Source: Rhizobium sp. GN54 (GTDB taxonomy: Bacteria; Pseudomonadota; Alphaproteobacteria; Rhizobiales; Rhizobiaceae). From it: DNA of 64,000 nucleotides. Each line of letters starts with the position of its first letter. The stretch's first letter is position 1. The notes beneath the pieces are model-generated. The model was not told where the DNA came from. It saw only the letters and a list, made by a program, of their open reading frames with translations, and did not search any database. Shown here piece by piece: positions 37,748-48,722 of this stretch. The translations under genes were made by a program, and so were the position numbers. The stretch spans positions 620,001 through 684,000 of the forward strand of contig NZ_JAJNCZ010000002.1 of the NCBI RefSeq assembly GCF_021026345.1, written 5' to 3'.

Positions 37748-38248
37748 TCAATCCTGCTCCCCGCGGCGATAGTTTCCAGAGCGGCCGCCGGACTTGGCGA
37801 GAAGGCGGATGCCGCCGATCTCCATCTCCTTGTCCGCGGCCTTGGCCATGTCGTAGATCGTGAGGCAGGCGACGCTGACGGCCGTCAGCGCCTCCATCTC
37901 GACGCCCGTCCGCCCGCTCAGCTTCGCCATCGCCTCGACGCGCAGGCCGGGAAGGTCCGCATCCTCGGTAATGTCGACGGAGACCTTGGTCAGCATCAGC
38001 GGGTGGCAGAGCGGAATGAGGCTGGCGGTCTGCTTGGCGGCCATGATGCCGGCCAGCCGTGCGGTGCCGATCACGTCGCCCTTGCGGGCGTTGCCTTCGC
38101 GGATCAGCTCCAGCGTCTCCGGGCGCATCCGCACCGAGCCTTCGGCAACGGCGATCCGCACCGTTTCGGCCTTGTCGCCGACATCGACCATGTTCGCCTC
38201 GCCGGAGGCGTCGATATGGGTCAGTCCGTCGCGCCCGCCCGCCATCAT
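37748..38248 (-). CDS. moaC: Cyclic pyranopterin monophosphate synthase MoaC
   Basis: MoaC, with MoaA, converts GTP to cyclic pyranopterin monophosphate, the first step of molybdopterin synthesis. The 166-residue protein has [49 protein letters not shown], and [22 protein letters not shown], the family's conserved blocks. Its ATG (38248) overlaps the trpC stop as ATGA, implying coupled translation. moaA is not in the window. Confidence 0.96.
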   Translation of the reverse strand: MMAGGRDGLTHIDASGEANMVDVGDKAETVRIAVAEGSVRMRPETLELIREGNARKGDVIGTARLAGIMAAKQTASLIPLCHPLMLTKVSVDITEDADLPGLRVEAMAKLSGRTGVEMEALTAVSVACLTIYDMAKAADKEMEIGGIRLLAKSGGRSGNYRRGEQD

Positions 38249-39060
38249 TCCGCAGCCAGGACGGAGGGCTTGCCGGTGAGCAGCGTCCGCGTGGCCGCCG
38301 CCACGTCGTCCTGCCGCATCAGGCTTTCGCCGACGAGGAAGGTGGAGATGCCGGAAGCCTTCAGGCGCTCGCAGTCGGCATGGGTGAATATCCCGCTCTC
38401 GCCGACCAGCAGGCGGTCGTCCGGCACCATGCGCGCAAGGCGCTCGGAAACGGCGAGATCGACCTCGAAGGTCCTGAGGTTGCGGTTGTTGATGCCGACG
38501 AGCTTCGATTTCAGCGTCAGCGCCCGCTCCATCTCCGCCTCGTCATGCACCTCGACGAGGACGTCCATGCCGAGCGAAAACGCATGATCCTGCAGGCGCC
38601 TTGCGTCGTCGTCCGACAGCGAGGCCATGATGAGCAGGATGCAGTCCGCGCCCCAGGCCCGGGCTTCCTGGACCTGGTAGGTGTCGAACATGAAATCCTT
38701 GCGCAGCGCCGGCAGGCTGCAGGCGGCGCGGGCCTTCGTCAGGAACTCCGGCGCACCCTGGAAGCTCGGCCGGTCCGTCAGGACGGAGAGGCACGCCGCC
38801 CCTCCGGCCTCGTAGGCTTTCGCGAGTGCCGGCGGATCGAAATCCGGACGGATCAGGCCCTTGGAGGGGCTGGCCTTCTTGATCTCGGCGATCAGCCCGA
38901 AAGCGCCCTGCGCCTTCCTGTTCAGGAGGCTCGCGAAAAAGCCGCGCGGCGGTTCCTGGTCGCGGCCGATGGCCCGCAATTCGGCAAGCGGAAGGGCGGC
39001 CTTGGCGGCTTCGATTTCCTCGCGCTTGTAGGCTTCGATCTTCTTGAGGATGTCGGTCAT
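38245..39060 (-). CDS. trpC: Indole-3-glycerol phosphate synthase
   Basis: TrpC closes the indole ring in tryptophan synthesis. The 271-residue TIM-barrel protein has the expected [10 protein letters not shown] (catalytic Lys), [72 protein letters not shown] and VGESGI segments. It is the stand-alone form, not fused to TrpF. It starts nine bases after trpD and overlaps moaC. Confidence 0.97.
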   Translation of the reverse strand: MTDILKKIEAYKREEIEAAKAALPLAELRAIGRDQEPPRGFFASLLNRKAQGAFGLIAEIKKASPSKGLIRPDFDPPALAKAYEAGGAACLSVLTDRPSFQGAPEFLTKARAACSLPALRKDFMFDTYQVQEARAWGADCILLIMASLSDDDARRLQDHAFSLGMDVLVEVHDEAEMERALTLKSKLVGINNRNLRTFEVDLAVSERLARMVPDDRLLVGESGIFTHADCERLKASGISTFLVGESLMRQDDVAAATRTLLTGKPSVLAAE

Positions 39061-39069
39061 GGCGCGAGC

Positions 39070-40092
39070 CTACCCCTGATCGGCGGCGTTGGAAACCGCC
39101 ACGAGCTTGCCGAGTGCCGTGCTGGCGCCGCCGCTCTCGAGCGACGCGCGCGCGATTTCCATGCCCTGGCCGAGCGAGCCGGCCTTGCCGGCGACGATCA
39201 GGGCGGCGGCGGCATTGGCGAGCGCGATGTCGCGATAGGCGTTTTCCGCGCCGCCGAGGACCGACTGCAAGGCCTCGGCATTGTGCGCGCCGTCGCCGCC
39301 GCGGATCGCGTCGAGCGTCACCTGCGGCAGGCCGAAGTCAGCGGGCGTCAGCTCGAAGGTACGGATCTTGCCGTTCTCCAGCGCCGCGACCCGGGTCGAG
39401 CCGGTCGTGGTGATCTCGTCGAGGCCGGAGCCGTAGACGACCCAGACGTGCTCGGAGCCAAGGTCGCGCAACACTTCCGCGACCGGCACCAGCCATTGCT
39501 CGGCATAGACGCCGACGAGCTGCCGCTTGACGCTGCCAGGGTTCGACAGCGGGCCGAGGAGGTTGAAGATGGTGCGCGTGCCGAGTTCGACGCGCGAGGG
39601 GCCGACGTGCTTCATCGCGGGATGATGGAGCTGGGCGAACATGAAGCCGAGGCCCGCCTCCGTCACGCAGCGCGAAATCGCTTCCGGGCCGATGTCGAGC
39701 TTGACGCCGAGGCAGGAGAGGGCGTCCGCGGTGCCTGACTTGGAACTCAGCGCGCGGTTGCCATGCTTGGCCACGGGCACGCCGGCGCCGGCGACGATGA
39801 CTGCGGCGAGCGTCGAGATGTTGTAGGTTCCGGCGCCGTCGCCGCCGGTGCCGACGATGTCGACCGCGTCGGCCGGCACGGATACCGGAAGCATGCGGGC
39901 GCGCATGGAACCGACGGCGCCGTAGATCTCGTCCACCGTTTCGCCGCGGACGCGCAGGGCCATCAGGAATCCGCCGATCTGCGAAGGGGTGGCGGCGCCG
40001 GACATGATGATCTCGAAGGCGCCGCGCGCCTCCTCCTTGTCCAGCGGCTGTCCGTTGGCGACCTTGGCGATGAATGGTTTCAGGTCAGACAT
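39070..40092 (-). CDS. trpD: Anthranilate phosphoribosyltransferase
   Basis: TrpD joins anthranilate and PRPP. The 340-residue protein has the PRPP-binding [14 protein letters not shown] near residues 81-94, [21 protein letters not shown], and [10 protein letters not shown]. An N-terminal helical domain with the [11 protein letters not shown] segment is typical. It is stand-alone with no TrpG fusion. It starts 21 bases after the ppiD stop and precedes trpC, so it is in the same operon. Confidence 0.97.
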   Translation of the reverse strand: MSDLKPFIAKVANGQPLDKEEARGAFEIIMSGAATPSQIGGFLMALRVRGETVDEIYGAVGSMRARMLPVSVPADAVDIVGTGGDGAGTYNISTLAAVIVAGAGVPVAKHGNRALSSKSGTADALSCLGVKLDIGPEAISRCVTEAGLGFMFAQLHHPAMKHVGPSRVELGTRTIFNLLGPLSNPGSVKRQLVGVYAEQWLVPVAEVLRDLGSEHVWVVYGSGLDEITTTGSTRVAALENGKIRTFELTPADFGLPQVTLDAIRGGDGAHNAEALQSVLGGAENAYRDIALANAAAALIVAGKAGSLGQGMEIARASLESGGASTALGKLVAVSNAADQG

Positions 40093-40113
40093 ATGATCTG
40101 TTTTCCCGGCTCG

Positions 40114-41997
40114 TCATTGCATGCTGCGCTCGGCCAGCGACCGGTTGATCGAAACGCCGTAGGAGGTCTGCAGGCTGGAGACCATCTGGTCGAGGATGTC
40201 GTCGCCGCTGGCGCGGGCGATCGCCTCGATCTGCTGGTCGGCGTTCGCGAGCGCATCGCCCATGGCATCACTGTTGACTTCGGTCACCTGCAGGACGACC
40301 TGACCCTCGCCGCCGATGCCCGGCGCGTTGGCGACATGGCCCACCGGTCCGCCAAAAGCCGCCGTGACAGCGGCCGGGCTCAGGGTGATGTCCTCGGCGC
40401 CGCGGGTCAGTCCGGCCTTGTTCTCGACGGCAATCCCCATGTCCGCGGCGATGGCTGCCATCGTCTCGCCCTTGCGGATGCGCTCGGCGATTTCGGCAGC
40501 CTTCTTGCCGAGGGCGTCGCGCTGCTGCTCGGCGGTCCAGTCGGCGACGACGCTGTCGCGCGTCTCCTCGAGCGTGCGGTCCCGATCCGGAACGATGTCA
40601 CGCACCTCGTACCAGATATAGCCGTCGCGGCCATAGTTCACCGGCGGGTTCTCAAGCCCGGCCTCCGTTGCGAACACGGCGGCCAGCAGTCCTGCCTGTT
40701 CGGGGAGGGCGATCTCCTCGCCGTCCTGGCCCCTGCCGGTGTTGTCGGCGGCCTCGACCGTGACCAGCTTGAGGTTCGCCTGGGCGGCTGCGTCCTCGAT
40801 CGTGGCGCCATTGGCGACGGCTTCGTCGAAGCGGTCGTGGATGGCCATCAGGTCGTCGCTCGCCTGCGTCAGGGCCATTTCCTCGCGCAGTTCTTCCTTG
40901 ACGTCGTCGAAGGCTTTCGTCGCCTCCGGCCGGATGTTCGTCGCCCGCAGGATCACCGGGCCGAAGATGCCGTCGACGACAGGCGAGGTGCCCCCGTCCG
41001 CCGGGATGGCAAATGCAGCCTCCGCGAGCGTCTGTTCCGGCATCGCCGCCTTGGTGAAGTCGCCGAGCGTGACGTCGGCCTCGGTCTTGCCCTGTTCGGC
41101 GATCAGCGCATCGAAGGTCGTGCCCGCGGCAAGCTTGCCCGCAGCGGCATCGGCGGCCGCGCGATCGGGAAAGGTCAGCTGCTGGACGGTGCGCATCTCG
41201 TCCGTGCGGTACTTGTCCTTGGTCCGCTCGAATTCCTCGCGCAGCGCCGCGTCGTCGATCGCAGACGCGTCGGCGATGTCCTTGGGCGACAGCGCGACAT
41301 AGACGAACTTGCGATATTCCGGGGCGCGGTACTTCGCCTTGTTCGTTTCGAACCAGGCCGACAGCACGTCGTCGGCCGGCGCCTTGACCGGATCGATATT
41401 GGCGTTCGACAGCAGCAGGTAGTCGACCGTGCGTGCCTCGTTGCGGTACTGGCGGATCGCGTCGGTCAGGGCCTGCGGCGCCTGGTAGCCGTCGGAGATC
41501 GCCTCGACGATCTGGCTGCGGACGGCGACCTGGCTGCGATTGTTGATGTAATCGTTCTCGCGCAGTCCGGCATTGCGCAGGATGGAGGAGAAGGCGACCC
41601 GGTCGAAGCGGCCATTCGGCCCGCGAAACGCCGGATCTTCCGCGATCAGCTGGGCCAGGCGATCCTCGCTGAGGCCGAGGCTCATGTCGTTGGAGAGCTG
41701 GTCGAGGGCCGCGCCGGCGACGAGCTCCGCATAGACCTGGTTCTCGAGGCCGAACGCACGGGCCTGCTCGTTCGTCAGGCGGGTGCCGAAGCGCTGCGAA
41801 AGGGCGGAGAGCTGGCGCTCGTAGGCCAGGCGGAAGTCGGTGGCCGAGACATCGACGTCGCCCACGGTGACGACGGCGCTGGATGTTCCGGTGATGAGCG
41901 AGCTCGAGACGCCCCAGACGCCGAAGGACGCCACCAGGATGATCATGAGGGCTTTCGCGACCCAGGTCTGGGCGCCTTTTCTCAAAGTCTCGAGCAT
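40114..41997 (-). CDS. ppiD: Peptidyl-prolyl isomerase/periplasmic folding factor (PpiD/SurA-N type)
   Basis: The 627-residue protein has a short cytoplasmic N-terminus, one transmembrane anchor at about residues 17-35 (ALMIILVASFGVWGV), a SurA-N-type chaperone region (about 40-240), a degenerate rotamase-type domain (about 250-370), and a long C-terminal domain. This is the architecture of membrane-anchored PpiD, which helps outer-membrane and periplasmic protein folding. Start ATG 41997 is preferred over 42006 because AGGA directly abuts the latter. trpD follows after 21 bases, an arrangement seen in other rhizobia. Confidence 0.88.
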   Translation of the reverse strand: MLETLRKGAQTWVAKALMIILVASFGVWGVSSSLITGTSSAVVTVGDVDVSATDFRLAYERQLSALSQRFGTRLTNEQARAFGLENQVYAELVAGAALDQLSNDMSLGLSEDRLAQLIAEDPAFRGPNGRFDRVAFSSILRNAGLRENDYINNRSQVAVRSQIVEAISDGYQAPQALTDAIRQYRNEARTVDYLLLSNANIDPVKAPADDVLSAWFETNKAKYRAPEYRKFVYVALSPKDIADASAIDDAALREEFERTKDKYRTDEMRTVQQLTFPDRAAADAAAGKLAAGTTFDALIAEQGKTEADVTLGDFTKAAMPEQTLAEAAFAIPADGGTSPVVDGIFGPVILRATNIRPEATKAFDDVKEELREEMALTQASDDLMAIHDRFDEAVANGATIEDAAAQANLKLVTVEAADNTGRGQDGEEIALPEQAGLLAAVFATEAGLENPPVNYGRDGYIWYEVRDIVPDRDRTLEETRDSVVADWTAEQQRDALGKKAAEIAERIRKGETMAAIAADMGIAVENKAGLTRGAEDITLSPAAVTAAFGGPVGHVANAPGIGGEGQVVLQVTEVNSDAMGDALANADQQIEAIARASGDDILDQMVSSLQTSYGVSINRSLAERSMQ

Positions 41998-42339
41998 ATA
42001 TCGCATTCCTCGCTGGTACGGCGCCTGGGCCGGACGGAAATCGTCTCATAACGGAAAGTTTCAGTGATTAGAAGTCCGATGGTCGGCGCGTTTCCTTCCC
42101 GCGGACGGAGGCGTCGAGGCCGGCGGCCCGCAGGCGGCCGGAAAACCGTTCCGGGGCTGAATTTCCGGAACGGCGCGAACAGGCCGGTCGCAGTCGATTT
42201 TCATTTGCCGGCAAAAGGTCTGTTTCTGAAATAATTGATGAATTGCGCAAGCTGGGCTTTCTGCGATTCTCGCTGTCAGCCGTTATTGAGTGATACGGTT
42301 GCGGTTCGGCGGAGCAGGCGTGGCAGAAGAGGCGATGGC
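41998..42339. other. 342-base divergent gap, ppiD/Na-Pi transporter
   Basis: This separates the minus-strand ppiD operon from the plus-strand transporter gene, so it should hold both promoters. It contains GC-rich short inverted stretches, for example AAAACCGTTCCGG near 42140 followed by TTTCCGGAACGG, and an AT-richer part near 42215-42240. I see no gene, Pho box or confident promoter. Confidence 0.4.
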
Positions 42340-43983
42340 ATGGAATCGACGACCGTGATGATCAATCTGCTCGGCGCAGTGGCCCTGCTGCTGTTCGGGC
42401 TGGGGCAGGTGAAGGACGGTGTGACGCGGGCCTTCGGCAGCCGGTTGCGCAAGGGGCTGGCGCTCGGCACGGGCGGTTTCCTGCGGGCCTTCGTGTCCGG
42501 CTTCGTCGCCACGATCGCGCTGCAGAGCTCGACGGCGACGGCGTTGATGACCGCCTCCTTCGTCGAAAAGAACCTGATCCGGTCGCGCATGGCGCAGATC
42601 GTCCTGCTTGGCGCCAATGTCGGCACGGCCGTGACGGCCTGGATCGTCGCGACCGGGATCGAATGGGTGGCGCCGCTCCTCATCCTGGCGGGTGTTGTCC
42701 TCTACAAGGGCAGCTCGACGTTCCGGCAGGGCGCGGGCGCCGCCCTCGTCGGCATCGGCCTGATGCTCTTGTCGCTGCACCTGCTCAGCCAGGCGACGGA
42801 GCCGATGCGCCAGTCGGCGGCCCTTGCGGCATTCCTTTCGCTGCTCGACGGCGCGTGGCCGGTGGCGCTCGCCTTTTCGACGGCGCTCGCCGTCGTCTCG
42901 TCCTCGAGCCTGGCGGTCGTCGTTCTGATCCTGTCGCTTTCGGCCACCGGCATCGTGTCGCCCGGGCTCACCGTGGTGCTGGTCCTCGGCGCCAATCTCG
43001 GCGGCGCCGTGCCGCCGGTCATCGCCACGTTCCGCGCGGCGGCGCCGGCGCGCAGGGTGACGCTCGGAAACCTGCTCGTGCGGGCGGCGGGCTGCCTTGC
43101 GGTTCTGCCGTTTGCCGATCTGGCCGCAGGCGCGCTGCTGCAACTGCCGCTGCCGCTTGCGAAACTGCCCGTCGATGCGCATCTCGCCTTCAACATCGTC
43201 GTGGCGCTGGTGTTCTGGCCGCTTTCGCCGCTGGTGGCGCGGCTGATGGAACGGCTGGTGCCGGACGAGCCGCCGGCCGAGACCGGTCCCCAATACCTGG
43301 ACGAGGCGGCGCTCGATACGCCGGTGGTGGCACTGTCGGGAGCCACCCGCGAGGTCCTGCGCGTCGGCGATCTGATCGAGGCGATGCTGATCCATACGAT
43401 GAAGGCGTTCGAGGAGAACAACCTGACCGAACTCGGCAGGATCGGCGTGCTGGAGAAGCAGGTCGACGAATTGCAGCAGGCGATCAAGATCTACCTCTCG
43501 CGGCTCGGCAACAAGGGCCTGAGCGCGGAGAACAGCGCCCGCTCGATCGTCGTCATCGACTATGCGATCAATCTCGAGCATGTCGGCGACATCATCGAGA
43601 AGGGCCTGCAGGAACAGGTGCGCAAGAAGGTCGTCAACGGCCTGCGGTTTTCCAGCGACGGCTATGCGGAGCTTTCCGGGCTGTTCAACCTCACGATCGA
43701 AAACCTGCGGATCGCGCAGACGATCCTGGTCTCGCGCGATTTCGCCCTCGCAAGGCAGCTGGTGGAGGTCAAGGTCGCCGTGCGGCACATGGAGAAGCAG
43801 TCGTCCGAACGCCACCTTGCCCGGCTGCGCGACGGCAGGATGGAGAGCCTGCAGACGAGTTCGCTGCATCTCGACATGCTGCGCGACCTCAAGCGGATCA
43901 ACGCCCACCTGGTCTCCGTCGCCTATCCGATCCTCGATGAGAGCGGTCTTCTGGTCGAGAGCCGGCTGCGCGGTACCGAATAG
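42340..43983 (+). CDS. Na/Pi cotransporter family protein with PhoU-like domain
   Basis: The 547-residue inner-membrane protein has two Na_Pi_cotrans repeats (about residues 10-150 and 165-290). Each repeat has a [13 protein letters not shown]-type or [15 protein letters not shown]-type signature, with eight or more hydrophobic segments, followed by a cytoplasmic helical PhoU-like domain from about 340. It probably imports phosphate or a related anion with sodium. ATG 42340 follows AGAAGAGG. glmU begins 74 bases downstream of its stop. Confidence 0.9.
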   Translation: MESTTVMINLLGAVALLLFGLGQVKDGVTRAFGSRLRKGLALGTGGFLRAFVSGFVATIALQSSTATALMTASFVEKNLIRSRMAQIVLLGANVGTAVTAWIVATGIEWVAPLLILAGVVLYKGSSTFRQGAGAALVGIGLMLLSLHLLSQATEPMRQSAALAAFLSLLDGAWPVALAFSTALAVVSSSSLAVVVLILSLSATGIVSPGLTVVLVLGANLGGAVPPVIATFRAAAPARRVTLGNLLVRAAGCLAVLPFADLAAGALLQLPLPLAKLPVDAHLAFNIVVALVFWPLSPLVARLMERLVPDEPPAETGPQYLDEAALDTPVVALSGATREVLRVGDLIEAMLIHTMKAFEENNLTELGRIGVLEKQVDELQQAIKIYLSRLGNKGLSAENSARSIVVIDYAINLEHVGDIIEKGLQEQVRKKVVNGLRFSSDGYAELSGLFNLTIENLRIAQTILVSRDFALARQLVEVKVAVRHMEKQSSERHLARLRDGRMESLQTSSLHLDMLRDLKRINAHLVSVAYPILDESGLLVESRLRGTE

Positions 43984-44057
43984 GCGCGATTTCCCTTTGT
44001 CTCCGACGGGCCTCGTTTGATATGGAACGGCACCCGATCAGTTTTACGAGGATGCCG

Positions 44058-45437
44058 ATGCACAAGGACGAGACGAAGCGCAGCTGCCTGGCGATCATCC
44101 TGGCGGCGGGCGAGAGCACGAGGATGAAGTCCTCGCAGTCGAAGGTGCTGCATCCGATCGGCAACCGCGCGATGATCGCCCATGTGGTCGAGGCGCTTTC
44201 GGGCGCCGGGATCACCGAGGTGGCGCTCGTGCTCGGCCGCGACGCGGACAAGGTGGAGGCCGCCGCCCGGCATTCTGCGGTCCGTTCCGAAACCTATATC
44301 CAGACGGAGCGGCTCGGCACGGCGCATGCGGTGCTTGCCGCCCGTGAGGCCATCGAGAAGGGCTATGACGATATTCTCGTCGTCTTCGGCGACACGCCAC
44401 TCTTGACCGCCGCCCCCCTGCAGGCCGCGCGCGCCGGGCTTGCGGCGGGCAGCGACGTCGTCGTCGTCGGCTTCATGGCGGCCAATCCCTTCGGTTACGG
44501 TCGCCTGATCGTTGAGGACGGCGAGCTTCTCGCGATCCGGGAAGAAAAGGACGCCACGCCGAAGGAGCGGGAGATCGCCTATTGCAACGGCGGGCTGATG
44601 GCGATCGACGGCCGCAAGGCGCTGGAATTGATCGAGAAGATCGGCAACGCCAACGCCAAGGGCGAATACTACCTGACCGACATCGTCGAGGTGGTCCGGG
44701 CCGCCGGTGGCCGGGCCACGGCCGTCGAGGCGCAAGAATCGGAGCTGACCGGCTGCAACACCCGCGCCGAGCTCGCCTACATCGAGCGGCTGTGGCAGGA
44801 GCGGCGGCGAACCGCGCTGATGCTCTCCGGCGTGTCGATGATCGCGCCCGAGACGGTGTTCCTGTCCTACGACACGCAGCTTGCGCAGGACGTGACGATC
44901 GAGCCGAACGTGGTGTTCGGGCCGGGCGTGACGGTGGAGAGCGGCGCGGTCGTCCATGCCTTCTCGCATCTGGAGGGTGCCCATGTCGGGCCCGGCGCCA
45001 CGGTCGGGCCGTTCGCGCGGCTTCGCCCGGGAGCGGACCTCGGGGCCGGCTCGAAAGTCGGCAATTTCTGCGAGGTGAAGAAGGCGGAGATCGGGGAGGG
45101 CGCCAAGGTCAACCACCTGACCTATATCGGCGACGCCTTCGTCGGCGCCGGCAGCAATATCGGCGCCGGTACGATCACCTGCAACTACGACGGCATCAAC
45201 AAGCACGAGACGCGAATCGGCGCGAACGCGTTCGTCGGCTCCAATTCGGCGCTGGTGGCCCCGGTGACGATCGGCAACGGCGCCTATGTCGCCTCGGGCA
45301 GCGTCATCACCATGGACGTTCCGGACGACGCCGTCGCCTTCGGCCGGGCGCGGCAGGAAAACAAGCCGGAGCGCGCCAGGCAGGTCCGCGAGCGCAACGC
45401 GGCGATCAAAGCGGCACGCAAGAAGGCGGCCGAATAG
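44058..45437 (+). CDS. glmU: Bifunctional UDP-N-acetylglucosamine pyrophosphorylase / glucosamine-1-phosphate acetyltransferase
   Basis: GlmU acetylates GlcN-1-P and uridylylates it, giving UDP-GlcNAc for peptidoglycan and lipid A. The N-terminal uridylyltransferase has [20 protein letters not shown] and [11 protein letters not shown]. From about residue 255 the left-handed beta-helix hexapeptide repeats follow, with [44 protein letters not shown] 44058 is preferred because GAGG (44048-44051) is six bases upstream; ATG 44052 and 44022 are alternatives. glmS lies 214 bases downstream. Confidence 0.96.
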   Translation: MHKDETKRSCLAIILAAGESTRMKSSQSKVLHPIGNRAMIAHVVEALSGAGITEVALVLGRDADKVEAAARHSAVRSETYIQTERLGTAHAVLAAREAIEKGYDDILVVFGDTPLLTAAPLQAARAGLAAGSDVVVVGFMAANPFGYGRLIVEDGELLAIREEKDATPKEREIAYCNGGLMAIDGRKALELIEKIGNANAKGEYYLTDIVEVVRAAGGRATAVEAQESELTGCNTRAELAYIERLWQERRRTALMLSGVSMIAPETVFLSYDTQLAQDVTIEPNVVFGPGVTVESGAVVHAFSHLEGAHVGPGATVGPFARLRPGADLGAGSKVGNFCEVKKAEIGEGAKVNHLTYIGDAFVGAGSNIGAGTITCNYDGINKHETRIGANAFVGSNSALVAPVTIGNGAYVASGSVITMDVPDDAVAFGRARQENKPERARQVRERNAAIKAARKKAAE

Positions 45438-45651
45438 GCCACAGGCATTAACGCATGAAATCGAAAGTGAGCGCTAGGTGATTGCGCTCGCTACAAAAAC
45501 CGCTACCAGAATGCGCCAGCTACACCGCATACCCCCCGAAAGTCCGAGTGGATTTTCGGCCGGTGTCATGCGTCGATCAATCGTGTGGTCCGCGTTGCTG
45601 CCAGAATGGCCGGCGACAGGCGCGACCCGGCCAAAAAAACGGAGTGGTTTC

Positions 45652-47478
45652 ATGTGCGGTATTGTCGGCATCGTCGGGACAGAGCCGGTGGCCGGGCGAC
45701 TGGTGGAGGCGCTGAAGCGCCTCGAATATCGCGGCTATGATTCGGCGGGCGTCGCCACCATTCTCGACGGGCGGCTCGATCGCCGGCGCGCCGAGGGCAA
45801 GCTCGTCAATCTGGAGGCGCGCCTTGCCGACAATCCGCTCGACGGCACGATCGGCATCGCCCACACCCGCTGGGCGACGCACGGCGCACCGACGGAGGGC
45901 AACGCGCACCCGCATTTCACCGACGGCGTCGCCGTCGTCCACAACGGAATCATCGAGAACTTCTCCGAGATCAAGGACGAACTGATCGCCGGCGGGGCGG
46001 AATTTTCCACCCAGACCGATACCGAAGTCGTGGCCCAGCTCCTGGCGAAGCTGCGGCGCGAAGGCCATGGCCGGCGCGAGGCGATGCTGTCGATGCTGCA
46101 GCGGGTCAGCGGCGCCTATGCCTTGGCGGTGATGTTCGAGGACGACCCGTCGACGATCATGGTCGCCCGCAACGGCCCGCCGCTGGCGATCGGCCACGGC
46201 CAGGGCGAGATGTTTCTCGGCTCCGATGCGATCGCGCTCGCTCCCTTCACCTCCGAGATCACCTATCTTGTCGATGGCGACTGGGCCGTGGTCGGGCGCA
46301 ACGGCGCGCACATCTTCGATCTGGCGGGCAATCCGGTCGAACGTCGCCGGCAGGTCTCCAGCGCCGCCGCCTACATGATCGACAAGGGCAATCACCGGCA
46401 CTTCATGGAAAAGGAGATCCATGAGCAGTCCGAGGTCGTGTCCCACACGCTGAGCCACTATATCGACTTCATCGAGAACAAGGTGAAGAAACCTTCCGAA
46501 GAGATCGATTTCGCTTCGGTTTCCAGCCTCGCCATCTCGGCTTGCGGCACCGCCTACCTGGCGGGGCTCGTCGGCAAGTACTGGTTCGAGCGGCTGGCAC
46601 GGCTGCCGGTGGAGATCGACGTCGCCTCGGAGTTCCGCTACCGCGAGATGCCGTTGAACCCGACCTCGGCGGCGCTGTTCATCTCGCAATCGGGCGAGAC
46701 CGCCGACACGCTGGCGTCGCTGCGCTACTGCAAGGAGGCGGGGCTGAAGATCGGTGCGATCGTGAATGCGCCGGAATCGACCATCGCCCGCGAGGCGGAT
46801 GTCGTCTATCCGACGCTCGCCGGCCCGGAGATCGGCGTCGCATCCACCAAGGCGTTCACCTGCCAGCTTGCGGTCCTCGCGTCGCTGGCGCTCCAGGCGG
46901 CCCATGCGCGCGGCACGCTGAATGCTGCCGACGAGAGTGCTTTGGTGCGCCATCTGGCGGAGACGCCGCGGCTGATCGCCAACGTGCTGAACACCATCCA
47001 GCCGGCCGTCGAGCAACTGGCGCGCGAACTTTCGAAGTGCCGCGACGTGCTCTATCTCGGCCGCGGCACCAGCTATCCGCTGGCGCTGGAGGGCGCGCTG
47101 AAGCTGAAGGAGATTTCCTACATCCACGCCGAAGGCTATGCGGCCGGCGAGTTGAAGCACGGGCCGATCGCGCTGATCGACGAGAACATGCCGGTGATCG
47201 TGATCGCGCCGTTCGACCGCTTCTTCGAAAAGACCGTCTCGAACATGCAGGAAGTGGCAGCGCGCGGCGGGCGGATCATCTTCATCACCGACGAGCGCGG
47301 CGCGGCGGCGACCAGGCTCGAGACGATGGCGACCATCGTGCTGCCGGCGGTCGACGAGATCATCGCGCCGGTGCTCTATGCGCTGCCGATCCAGCTGATC
47401 GCCTACCACACGGCCGTCTTCATGGGCACCGACGTCGACCAGCCGCGCAACCTGGCAAAATCGGTGACGGTGGAATGA
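45652..47478 (+). CDS. glmS: Glutamine--fructose-6-phosphate aminotransferase (isomerizing)
   Basis: GlmS makes glucosamine-6-phosphate from fructose-6-phosphate and glutamine. The 608-residue protein begins MCGIVGIVG, exposing the Cys1 nucleophile after Met removal. The glutaminase domain (to about 240) has YRGYDSAG and HTRWATHG. Two SIS isomerase domains follow with ISQSGETADTLA and the C-terminal DQPRNLAKSVTVE. ATG 45652 is fixed by the needed Cys; the frame extends to 45478 artefactually. The 214-base leader shows no glmS ribozyme that I can recognise. The stop overlaps the GNAT start. Confidence 0.98.
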   Translation: MCGIVGIVGTEPVAGRLVEALKRLEYRGYDSAGVATILDGRLDRRRAEGKLVNLEARLADNPLDGTIGIAHTRWATHGAPTEGNAHPHFTDGVAVVHNGIIENFSEIKDELIAGGAEFSTQTDTEVVAQLLAKLRREGHGRREAMLSMLQRVSGAYALAVMFEDDPSTIMVARNGPPLAIGHGQGEMFLGSDAIALAPFTSEITYLVDGDWAVVGRNGAHIFDLAGNPVERRRQVSSAAAYMIDKGNHRHFMEKEIHEQSEVVSHTLSHYIDFIENKVKKPSEEIDFASVSSLAISACGTAYLAGLVGKYWFERLARLPVEIDVASEFRYREMPLNPTSAALFISQSGETADTLASLRYCKEAGLKIGAIVNAPESTIAREADVVYPTLAGPEIGVASTKAFTCQLAVLASLALQAAHARGTLNAADESALVRHLAETPRLIANVLNTIQPAVEQLARELSKCRDVLYLGRGTSYPLALEGALKLKEISYIHAEGYAAGELKHGPIALIDENMPVIVIAPFDRFFEKTVSNMQEVAARGGRIIFITDERGAAATRLETMATIVLPAVDEIIAPVLYALPIQLIAYHTAVFMGTDVDQPRNLAKSVTVE

Positions 47479-47999
47479 TCGTCCGCGACGAGACACCTGC
47501 CGACATTGCGGCGATCGGAGCGCTGACCGCGGAAGCCTTCGCACCGATGGCCTACAGCGACGGCACCGAGACCGCGATCATCGAGCGCCTACGCGCGGCC
47601 GGCGCGCTGACGATCTCGCTCGTCGCCGAAGAGGACAGCGAGGTGGTCGGCCACGTGGCCTTCTCTCCCGTGACGATCCTAGGCGAGGGTGAGGGCGGAG
47701 ACGTGGGGCAGGGCCAGCGTCAGGCATGGTACGGGCTCGGCCCGATCTCGGTTCGGCCCGCGCGCCAGCGGTCGGGAATCGGCAGTACCCTCGTCCGTAC
47801 GGGGCTGGAGCGACTTCGCGCGCTCGATGCCGGGGGATGCGTGCTGGCGGGAGATCCCGCCTATTACGGCCGGTTCGGATTCGCGACGGATCCGGCCTTC
47901 ACCTCGCCCGGGATCCCTCACGAGTATTTCATGCGGGTTGCGTTTTCACCGGTTTACGCGGGCGGCACGGTTACCTATCATCCGGCTTTCTTCGGCTGA
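47475..47999 (+). CDS. GNAT-family N-acetyltransferase
   Basis: The 174-residue protein has a GNAT fold, with the acetyl-CoA motif RQRSGIGSTLVRTGL near residues 97-111, preceded by ISVRPA and followed by CVLAGDPAYYGRFGF, a pattern of the YhbS-like group. The substrate is unknown. It overlaps glmS as ATGA, so it is produced with glmS. Since GlmS makes an amino sugar, an amino-sugar or cell-envelope acetylation is tempting but unproven. Confidence 0.85.
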   Translation: MIVRDETPADIAAIGALTAEAFAPMAYSDGTETAIIERLRAAGALTISLVAEEDSEVVGHVAFSPVTILGEGEGGDVGQGQRQAWYGLGPISVRPARQRSGIGSTLVRTGLERLRALDAGGCVLAGDPAYYGRFGFATDPAFTSPGIPHEYFMRVAFSPVYAGGTVTYHPAFFG

Positions 48000-48021
48000 G
48001 GCTTCCGGCGGCATACAGGTG

Positions 48022-48720
48022 ATGACCGATATCGTTCCGCGACTTTCCGTGGCCACGCGGCTGCGAAACAATTTCCTGACAGGGCTCGTCATCTGCGCGC
48101 CGATCGCGATCACGATCTGGCTGACCTGGACGTTCATCCACTGGGCCGACAGCTGGGTGAAGCCCTATATTCCGAACCGCTACAATCCGGAGAACTATCT
48201 CCAGTTCGCTATCCCCGGCTTCGGCCTGCTGATCGCGCTGGTGGTGATCACGCTCGTCGGCTTCCTCGGCAAGAACCTGATCGGGCGGTCGATCGTCAAT
48301 TTCGGCGAGACGATCCTCAACCGCACGCCGCTGGTCAGCACGATCTACAAGAGCCTCAAGCAGATCTTCGAATCGGTGCTGAAGGAGAAGGGCACCTCGT
48401 TCAACAAGGCGGGGCTGATCGAATATCCGAGCGCCGGCCTGTGGTCGGTGGTGTTCATCGCCACCGATGCCAAGGGCGAGATGAAATCGAAGTTCGACGC
48501 CATGGGGCGCGACATGGTCGCCTGCTTCCTGCCGCCGACGCCGTTTCCGACCGCCGGCTACCTCGTCTTCGTGCCGCGCGAGAAGATCGTGCTGCTCGAC
48601 ATGAGCGCCGAGGACGCCGCCAAGCTGATCATCTCCGTCGGCCTCGTCAATCCGCCGGACAAGCTGATGTCCGCGCCAACGCCGTTCACGGCGAAGCTCA
48701 AGGAAAAGTTCAGGAAGTAG
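48022..48720 (+). CDS. DUF502 membrane protein
   Basis: The 232-residue protein has two transmembrane segments (about 19-37 and 62-85) and a cytoplasmic C-terminal region. The FLTGLVICAPIAITIWLTWTF and TPLVSTIYKSLKQIFESV stretches, and CFLPPTPFPTAGYLVFVPREKI, are typical of DUF502. Its role is unknown. ATG 48022 is chosen; GTG 48019 is adjacent. It ends two bases before the convergent recG stop. Confidence 0.9.
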   Translation: MTDIVPRLSVATRLRNNFLTGLVICAPIAITIWLTWTFIHWADSWVKPYIPNRYNPENYLQFAIPGFGLLIALVVITLVGFLGKNLIGRSIVNFGETILNRTPLVSTIYKSLKQIFESVLKEKGTSFNKAGLIEYPSAGLWSVVFIATDAKGEMKSKFDAMGRDMVACFLPPTPFPTAGYLVFVPREKIVLLDMSAEDAAKLIISVGLVNPPDKLMSAPTPFTAKLKEKFRK

Positions 48721-48722
48721 TC

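Noticed and set aside
42235-42339. A Pho box upstream of the Na/Pi cotransporter gene
   Set aside because: Only one CTGTCA-like half is present near 42280, with no second copy at 11 bases.
45438-45651. A glmS ribozyme in the glmS leader
   Set aside because: That ribozyme is known from Gram-positive bacteria, and I cannot find its conserved core in this 214-base leader.
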